Below, one piece after another: positions 56,764 to 64,000 of a DNA stretch of 64,000 nt. The translations under genes and the position numbers were made by a program. Under the pieces are notes generated by a model. It saw nothing but the letters and a program-made list of their open reading frames with translations, made no database searches and was not told the origin of the DNA. Each line of letters starts with the position of its first letter. The first letter of the stretch is position 1. Origin of the DNA: Oscheius dolichura (lineage: Eukaryota; Nematoda; Chromadorea; Rhabditida; Rhabditidae); the NCBI GenBank assembly GCA_932521035.1, contig OW051492.1, positions 4,712,001-4,776,000 of the forward strand. The letters run 5' to 3'.

Positions 56764-57453
56764 TCTTGTCTCTCCAGGGAGAAAATTGATGAAGCTGAAC
56801 TACGCTTCACTTAATTGAACGAGAGAGTTGAAAACAACAAGTTGGACAGGAGTGGAGAGAGCACTGGATCAATATACTCACAGGAGGGAAAACAGAGAGT
56901 CGGGTTGTAAGCAGACATCTGGGCGGCCGGGACTATGAGGGGCAGGCCCGGCAATTGACCAGAGTGACCGAGACAACATAAACAATATTCATGTTTTGGG
57001 AGGAATCTGTCCCTTCTTTTTAAAGAAAACAGTTTTGTAGAGTTTGAGAATAATCAATTGGGGGGATGACCGGCGGGATAAACAGAGCCTCGAATATAAC
57101 AACGATAGCTGACTGGGGTGAACTGCCCGTTAGACAAATACGAAGCTGTGTCTGGCTGTTTCCCGCGAATAACGAAACCAGACGAAAAAAATAAGAGGGA
57201 GAAAACAGACAACAACTAGGACAATCCCCCCTTTATCGCCCCTTTTTAATCGGAGAAACACTGAAAATGGATATTTCAAAGTGAAATGGGCAAGGGAAAA
57301 GCTGTTCGGCCCGTGGGTCACAAAATGGCCGAGCGAGCCGCGAGCCGGCCGGGGTGGGCGGAGAGAAGGAAGAGACTTTATTCACAGGATAAAATACACC
57401 GAAAAAGATCACAATTGGGATAGGAATATGTCGAGAAGAAGGAGGAGGAGACG
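56764..57453. other. Intergenic region
   Basis: Upstream of the SLC7 gene. No gene is supported. Contains A/T-rich and C-rich patches and short open frames without motifs (57130-57321 minus, 57281-57622 plus overlaps the next gene). Confidence 0.5.
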
Positions 57454-57740
57454 TCAGTTCTGGCCGTCGGAGTTACCGGGCCGTTGGAGGATGTTGGCTA
57501 TCGGCGTGTTGCTCAGCTCCCGGCTCACTTCGTCCAGGAGAACCCGCATCCTCTCGGTTTGGGACAGCTCGGCAAAGGAACGAGTCGGGGGGACACCTAG
57601 GAGACTGGGAATATTCCTCTAAATGAATGAGACTCACTGTTCTCGTCGTAGAAGGGCATGGCGTAGGGAGACCGAGCCGGCTGGGCAGTGGCCCTCTCGA
57701 CATTCAGAGGATTGCCGAACACCCGCTGGTTGTTGTTCAT
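57454..57740 (-). CDS. Small conserved-looking protein, 81 residues, unrecognised
   Basis: Two exons joined in phase by a 42-nt intron. Start MNNNQRVFGNPLNVERATAQ; the second half SFAELSQTERMRVLLDEVSR should be helical, and the end is LQRPGNSDGQN. No signal peptide or membrane segment. The C/G-ending codons and clean splice support a real gene. I do not recognise it. It lies between SLC5 and SLC7 genes on the same strand. Confidence 0.55.
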
Positions 57741-57951
57741 TCTACAAGGAGGACGGGGACGGAGCCGACGGGGAGTGAGACAAATAAACTGAGGTGTTCC
57801 CGCTCACACGGATGAAGAAACAAAAATCAATGGCAGGCGCTGTCCGAGCGACAGCTGCGACTGACCACAGAACGCTCGCCTCAAGGCCGAATAATCCACT
57901 TTTTTGTCCCTTTTTTCACTCCAAGATAATTTATTTAATTAATATTAATAA

Positions 57952-60054
57952 TTAAGACGAGGGTTCCGCCAGGAAGTGGTCCAATTCGTGCTCCGACTTG
58001 GGCCAGGGATCGCTGAATAAGAATCCGATGAGTCATTCCAAAATCTCCTTACTTCCTTCCATAAAATGTGAGATATCGTATTTTCTCCGGCTTTCCTTCC
58101 TTGAAAAATATGGAAATAAATATTCCTATTGCCATGAAAATGAAGAATCCAATGCCCGGATAGGCCCAGGTGGATATCCTGGCCAGGTAGTGAGTGGCCG
58201 GGTCCCCGAAATGGCCATCATAGGGCGGCGGTACTCTGAGCGTGAAATTGCCGTGACCGCATCCGATTTCACTGAAAACAGAATGATCTGCCGGGGGTTC
58301 TTACGTTGTGTTCGTTGGCAGGAACCAGTTCTCGTGGCTGTAGGGATTTTCGAAATAGTTGAGGATACAAATGACGACCATGATGACATTTGATATGAGA
58401 AAGGAGATGATACAGCCCCAGAAGCCCGACGACGGGAAGAAGAAGGCCAGCACAAAGACACCGACCATCGGGCCGCCGAGTGCCCCCAACACACTGATGG
58501 ACATCTGTAACTGCTCTTTCTCCCTGTACCCTGCTCCGCCTACCCTCAACATGCCGCCTAGAGGTTCTCCGGCGAAGGCCAGGCACGTGGAGAGAACCCC
58601 AGTTATCACGACTATCGTCTTATTGAGCCTGGCCGCCTGCCTGTCTGTGATGTGCCTGTCCAATTTCTGTTTCAAAAAGTCCTCATAGATTGCAGCCGCC
58701 ATACTGTTCATCCCACTGGAAAGCGTGGACAGGGTAGCCGACATGACGCAGGTCAGATACAGACCGAAGAGACCGGGTACGGGCACTGAAACGGACTGTT
58801 GACTCTGGGTGGGGTGGCCGTTACAAAGCATGGTCTTGGCGAAGAGGACGGTGATGTGGTCGAGTTCGGCTATCTGGCCCGTCTCGAGAGGGTTGCACTG
58901 GTAGTAGTAGGCCAGGACGAGCAGGCCGATGAAGGTGACCAGCGAGGTGAGAAGGAGGATGGGGAAAATGGTCCAGTAGAGGATGCCCTGGGCATGTTTG
59001 ACCGACGGCAGGGCCATGTATCTGGAAGGGGCTGATGTCTTAGGGTGAAGATGGTCTACCTCTGCATGGCCATTTGATTGACTGCGTAGGCCGATAGATA
59101 CTTTATGAAGGCCGAGTAGATGTTGATCCAAAAGCTGTTATACTAAAAACCCTATGTTTTAATGGATAGGAGGAGATTGCCTGAGCCGGGGACGGGTCGA
59201 ACCTGGCCAGTTCCCCTATCCGTCCGCTGTCGACGGCCAGACGCCATACTCGAGAAAATCCACCAATTTGTTCATTGTTCAGTCCCCTATAAATGAGCGC
59301 AGCGACTCCTCCGTACATCATAACCGCCTGAAGGGAGTCCGTCCAAACCACAGCCTTCATCCCTCCGATACAAGTGTACAAAGTGGTGCTCAGTCCTAAA
59401 ACCTGATGGAACTGCCAATTGCCGGCTCCATTTACTGTGATGATCACATTTTTGTCCACTTGCATTACGGGCCCCAGGGCTACGGCTGGAGCATAGATCA
59501 CGGCAGCTAGATAGAAGAAATTGTAGAAGAGGAAGATAATGGAGAAGAGGCGACGAAGGAGGAGCGAGTTGTATCTGGAAGACCCTGTCCGGGGAGATCT
59601 CCTCTTTGGTTACCTGTGGATAAAGTACTCGTGGAGACACGTGCCCTTCATTTTATGGAACACGGGGACAAAAACCACGGCGGTGAAGATTGCAGCGGCA
59701 ATACTGATGTAGAAACTCTGCCAGATTTGAAGACCTGGATTATTTATGTTTAATTATAAGGATAGAGAGGTACCTCTTTGGAATGTCTCTGCCGGAACAG
59801 CGATCATTAGGATTCCGGAGAGGAACGTCGTGAGAAGAGAGAGAGCGACGGGCAGCGGCGGGAGAGATCGCCCTCCCATCAGGTACTCTTCCTTGGCCGA
59901 CGTCTTGCTCTCTGCCAAGATCCTCTTACTCCTGCATGGCTCAAAATACTAACTAACAAGGGGAGGCTACTTACATGATGGCATGGTACACCCCGGTGCC
60001 GAGGGACAGGAGAAGGGAGAAGGCCACGACGGCATAGTCAAGCCAGCCGAGCAT
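57952..60054 (-). CDS. SLC5-family sodium:solute symporter (SMVT/SMCT-like)
   Basis: Sodium-coupled cotransporter of about 580 residues with 12-13 helices. Start MLGWLDYAVVAFSLLLSLGT; then EEYLMGGRSLPPLPVALSLL, the family motif with the first sodium-site helix (TFLSGILMIAVPAE), then FHKMKGTCLHEYF, STTLYTCIGGMKAVVWTDSL, QAVMMYGG, LFGLYLTCVMSATLSTLSSG with the SSGxNSxA pattern of the Na2 site (MNSMAAAIYEDF). The sequence is nearest to vitamin and monocarboxylate carriers of SLC5A6/A8 type, but the substrate cannot be told. About ten short introns. Divergent from the coiled-coil gene. Confidence 0.92.
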
Positions 60055-60522
60055 CGTTCCACACCTGCAGACTCAGTGACTTTTCCGCGACGGTAGCCAT
60101 CTATCATACTGATTGCCCGATATGAAACAGGTCTTGTATTTGATAGCCTTGGCTTTGGAACAGTGGTGTCACCGACTGGCAGACGGTGAAGTGTGATCTT
60201 CCGGGTGACCTTGAACAATCGAGCACGGCCGGATCTTTTGACCATTTTGTCTCACTCTCGACTTCTTTGTTGTCTGTCTCTTCTGTCACAAGTATTCCCT
60301 TCCTCGCTGATCTCCTTGGCAAAGAGCCAGCTCAGGATGTTTCCCAATAGTTTTACGACGCGTATTGGCATATTTCCCGAAAGAACAAAGCAAGAAATCA
60401 TATGCTGATCATAATCGCCGGTGCTCCCGCGCACCCCGGATAATCGATCGTTTCCCCATTTTTTGCGTACTGACCTCGCATCGCTGGTCCGCTTGTCAGT
60501 ATTCTATTGACTTCTCTCCAAA
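60055..60522. promoter_or_regulatory. Divergent upstream region
   Basis: 468 bases between the SLC5 start (minus) and the coiled-coil gene start (plus). It must hold both promoters. The open frames here lack motifs. Confidence 0.4.
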
Positions 60523-61872
60523 ATGGCCTGCTCCGTCAACTGCTCCAAGTGTTTTACTACCCACGTATTCAATCGACTGGGCGAGGATGCCAGATGGTCC
60601 GCTGTATGCTACAAATGTAAGGAGATCGTCATGGCCCCCATCCCGGAGGGATACAAGTAATCGTTTCTCTGTTCCTAAACCCCGGCCGTTTCAGATATGT
60701 CGAAGGACGGTGCAACGAAATGACGAAGATCTACCGTCTGAAGGAAACCAGCGGGTGGTTCACCTGCAAGTGCTGTAACTTCGAATACACCATCGGTCGG
60801 TCTAATCTCCATCGACGGATAACTATCGATTTTTAGATTTGAAAGGATTTAAAATGATGGGAAAGGAGAAGGTCTTCTCTTCCGAGAGAACTGCTCTTCT
60901 GTGCAAACGGAAGAGGGAGGAACTGAAGAATCTCCAAGACTCGCTGAAGGAAGCAGACAAGCCGAATGTGGCGATGGACGAGCTGGAACGGGAGGTCAAG
61001 GAATTGGAGAAGAAACTCGAGCAGATGGTCCAGGAAAACATCAAACTAGCCGAGGAGTTCAGCATGTAAGAGAGGAAATAATCGGGTTATTCTGTTTTAG
61101 GAACACAGCCGACGACAGACTGGAGAAGGCCGAGGCCACCCGGAAGATCTACCTCCAACAGATCGAGGCTCTTCACAGCGAGAGTAGGATCACTTTACGG
61201 TTGTTTACGGTCGCTTTTACAGCTGGAGACGGCGAGATGTCGGAGTATGAGAAGAAGATGCTGGCCCAGTTGACTCTCGACCTTCTCCAATTGAAGGCCT
61301 CCCTCGAACAGAACACGAAGCTGAACGAGGAACGCGTTAAGGAGTACGCCCACTTCTGCTCGGAGATTGCCAACTTATCCGCGGAGGACGAATTTTTACT
61401 CATAGAGATCGATCAACTCGAAGTCTATGGTCAGTTCTGGTCAAAATGTTCGGCCGACATTGTCAGTTTTCAGTGGACGAGATCAGAGGCCAGCTGAACA
61501 AGATATCGGACGAGTACAAGACTATCCTCCGAACTGGGGACATCTCCATGGTCACGGCCGAGTACGACGAGCGATTGAAGCAAAAGGGACAAGAAAGTGA
61601 GCACTCTTCATTGACAGAGAAATTGTTTAGATGCAACCCTTGCCACTCGCCTGGAGAAGATCATTGAGGAGATCACCGAGCTGTACAACGAGCTGGAGAA
61701 GATAAAGAAGGAGACGGACGAGAAGTGGGAGACCATCTTCGATCTCGTGAAGAAGGAGGAGGCCGATCAGAAGGCCGCCGAGGAGAAACGTGGGTTGGAG
61801 GGAGGATATCTTCAAGTTGAATTTATAGGCATGGAGAACTGCCAGCAGCGTCTCCTGAACATAACATTGTAG
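60523..61872 (+). CDS. Coiled-coil protein with Cys-rich N terminus, unrecognised
   Basis: About 375 residues. The first 75 residues carry paired cysteines (CSVNCSKCF, VCYKCKE, GRC, FTCKCCNFEY), a likely zinc-binding fold. The rest is almost all predicted coiled coil (REELKNLQDSLKEADKPNVA, ELEREVKELEKKLEQMVQEN, IEEITELYNELEKIKKETDE). Introns join in phase (YKYVEGRC; TIDLKGF; HSETGDGEM). The architecture could fit a kinetochore, centrosome or tethering protein, but no family is recognised. It meets FMO tail to tail. Confidence 0.75.
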
Positions 61873-61965
61873 TCAGAAGAGAACTGATCGGCCCAGCAGA
61901 GATCTCCCTTGTGAATACGTGATATTGAATAAATAAGTGCCATTTATACATGTGCCCCCCTTTCT

Positions 61966-63848
61966 CTACAACAAGAAATATGCCAGAATGGCAAGGACGA
62001 GAACGTAGAGAAGAGAATTCCTGAGGGAAGACGGCTCGCTTGAGAGCACCTCGGCCGGGATGGCTCCTTGTCTGAATCCGACCTCTATCCTCTTCGGAAG
62101 ATCCATAATGGCTTCTCGGGCACCTTCCCATTTATGAGGTCCAGTTGTCCGGTAGACGTAAGGGGCACAAGGGCCGAAGGTTTGTCGGAGAGCCAGGACG
62201 GGATCTTGAAGGAGAGTAGGCCAGAACTCTGGGCGACAGCCAATGATGGTGGCCAGCTCATCCATCATGTCCATGTAGTTGCACTGGAGGGTGTGTCGGG
62301 GGCTGCCGTAGTACTGCTTCTGCATTCTTGTCCTCCTCTCAAGGACGTCCAGTCTCATCTCGCTGTTCGAGGGCAGCGGAGCCTGTCCCGTTAGGGTGGC
62401 AAAGAAGACACGGGCTTGCATCTCGGCGATAGGCATGATCGAACCGAGGGGCTGAAGAGGGGGAGATATTGGGAGGTAGGGGACGACCGTACCTGGACAA
62501 GACCGAGCACAGCCAGGGTGTGGTGTTTCTGGTTCAAGGGGAACATGAACTTGTAGAGGTCTACGTGGTTTTTGTTGACTTTTATGAAGTTGCCCTCCTC
62601 CACAATGGGGAAGCCGATCTCATAGCCTGTCGAGCAGACCACGGCATCCACATTCTTCACCACGGACCCGTCGGTGAACTTAACATCCGTCTCCGTGAAG
62701 CTGGCAATGTTCGGCTTGACAATGATGGTGCCCGCCGCGATCCTCACAGGAATATCGTCGTTCGTAGTCAGATGGGCCCTGAATTCTCTTGGTTCTCCGA
62801 GGAGAGACGACACCTACCCGAAGACATCGTGCGTCGGTTTCAGTCCGTATTTCGCGTGGTCAAACTTCTTGTTCAATTTGGCTTCGAAGATTCGACTCCT
62901 CAGAGATCGCGGTATTTTGAAGAGAGTCGCCTGGTTGAACCTCGTGTTCTAAACACCCTGTCCTCCTCTTCTGGTCGAAATACCTACCGTGCTGGCGTCA
63001 ATGGGTGCCCCGTTGTCGTACAGTCTGCTACATATCCACGATCCCCTCCTCGTCGACAGATATACCTGGTAGGCCACATGACTCAATTCCACGGCGACAT
63101 CTCCTCCAGAATTGCCGATTCCAACAGCCACGACCACCTTGTCCTCGTACCCTTTGGGTTCCTTGTAGTCGTGTGAATGGATGATCTTCCCCTTGAAGTT
63201 GTCCTGCCCCGGCCACTTGTCCGGCCACTGTGGCTTCGCGTGGTGTCCGGTGCAGACGAGTACCCCGTCGAACTGTTCCACCCTCACATTACCGTTCCTA
63301 AACGTGTTTCTCACCCGACCCCGTCAAAGAGACTAACGCGTCTTTGAATTCAACTTCCCACGTGCCGTCCTGGTCGTGGCTCGGTGTCCGTGTAATATTG
63401 AGCACCTTGTGGCCGAGCCTCACGTAGTTATCAAGGCCGAAGTGGTGTGCGTAATCACAAAAGTACTGAAACATTTCCTTGTTGTCGAAATAGCCCGCTG
63501 CCCACCTCTAGAAGTTTCCTGTTGTGCATGTAGTTGGCATATTCCGGTCTGGGAGGGAAGTCGCTGTAGGCCGTCATCTCTTTGGACGAGTTGATGACCG
63601 TCGACCTCATCACCGACGCCTCTACAAGTTGTCTTGTATTCCCCTTACAATTCAGACCGTACCTTCAACATCCGTCGGCTTGTAGTTCCAGAGACCGCCG
63701 AGTTTGTTGGTGGCCTCGAAGCAGACGGGCTCACAGCCATAGAGACGGGCATGCCTAGGAGGAAGAGATGCCTCGAAGGAGAGGAGACCCACCTGATGGC
63801 CGGCAGACCACTGGGTCCTGCCCCGATAATAGCCACCTTCTTTCCCAT
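61966..63848 (-). CDS. Flavin-containing monooxygenase
   Basis: FAD- and NADPH-dependent monooxygenase of about 500 residues, on the ER membrane. The start MGKKVAIIGAGPSGLPAIRH gives the FAD-binding GxGxxG; GCEPVCFEATNKLGGLWNY follows. The FMO fingerprint FxGxxxHxxxY is present as FKGKIIHSHDY, the NADPH GxGxxG as VAVGIGNSGGDVAVEL, and the late motif as VCSTGYEIGFP. A C-terminal hydrophobic tail (NSLLYVLVLAILAYFLL) anchors it, as in other FMOs. All key motifs are intact. About nine short introns. In worms FMO-2 type enzymes link stress response and lifespan; that role is only by analogy. Confidence 0.94.
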
Positions 63849-64000
63849 GGCGGTCGGGGAAGACTAAAGGGCAATAAACAAGAACGTGATAGAGATGAAG
63901 ATGTGCAAGAAACGTCGCCTTTTGTCCGCTTCAACGGTGATTAGATAAGGAACTACGTGGACCGGAGGTGGGGGAACAGTGAGGTCGGACACTTCTAGGC

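Noticed and set aside
1-64000. CRISPR arrays, bacterial operons or phage genes
   Set aside because: All recognisable genes are spliced animal genes; the only regular arrays are the minisatellite and simple repeats.

Overview
The window reads as a gene-dense animal genome with very short introns. About 30 protein genes are recognisable as spliced eukaryotic genes, and most introns are 36-47 nt with the acceptor consensus TTTCAG or TTTTAG. A nematode is the best fit. The evidence is an Argonaute of the worm-specific (WAGO-like) type without the slicer residues, an M14 carboxypeptidase ending in a ShKT domain, a caenopore-like one-domain saposin, several AG acceptor sites directly before start codons (compatible with spliced-leader trans-splicing), and tight same-strand gene runs like operons. 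No spliced-leader sequence was seen, so this assignment is inference.

Layout. At 0-9 kb: the end of an unknown gene, a ZIP metal transporter, NDUFB9 (minus), a decayed copy of an SLC7 exon, and the WAGO-like Argonaute. At 9-20 kb, an AT-rich housekeeping block: EIF3I, a small membrane protein (minus), then MAP2K5, ELP1 and TM2D3 closely spaced on the plus strand, and RPS19 (minus). At 20-25 kb: a 53BP1/HSR-9 homologue with BRCT repeats. At 25-28 kb (minus): cyclin B, NAA38 and an AXH-domain protein in a row. At 30-33 kb: a SEC14-GOLD lipid-transfer protein, a saposin and MRPL15. At 34-41 kb: a type I membrane glycoprotein carrying a transposon in one intron, a BTB protein and a carboxypeptidase-ShKT protein. 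At 41-45 kb: a phosphatidylinositol-synthase-like protein without the catalytic motif, an unknown protein and a fukutin-like transferase. At 44.7-52.1 kb: a repeat-bearing stretch with no recognised gene. At 52-64 kb: a low-complexity protein with a perfect 36-bp minisatellite, SLC7 and SLC5 transporters, a small unknown protein, a coiled-coil protein and a flavin monooxygenase.

Two composition classes are interleaved. Core genes (EIF3I, MAP2K5, ELP1, TM2D3, RPS19, NAA38, cyclin B, MRPL15, NDUFB9) are AT-rich. The transporters, Argonaute, 53BP1 body, SEC14, BTB, peptidase and FMO are strongly C/G-ending at third positions. Intron length and splice sites are the same in both classes, so one genome is the simplest reading.

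The genes do not form one pathway. The clearest functional groupings are cell-cycle and genome maintenance (cyclin B, 53BP1), translation and tRNA modification (EIF3I, RPS19, ELP1, MRPL15), and membrane transport or secretion (ZIP, SLC5, SLC7, SEC14-GOLD, peptidase). All gene models were spliced by eye; exon joins were checked for phase where stated, and small errors are possible.
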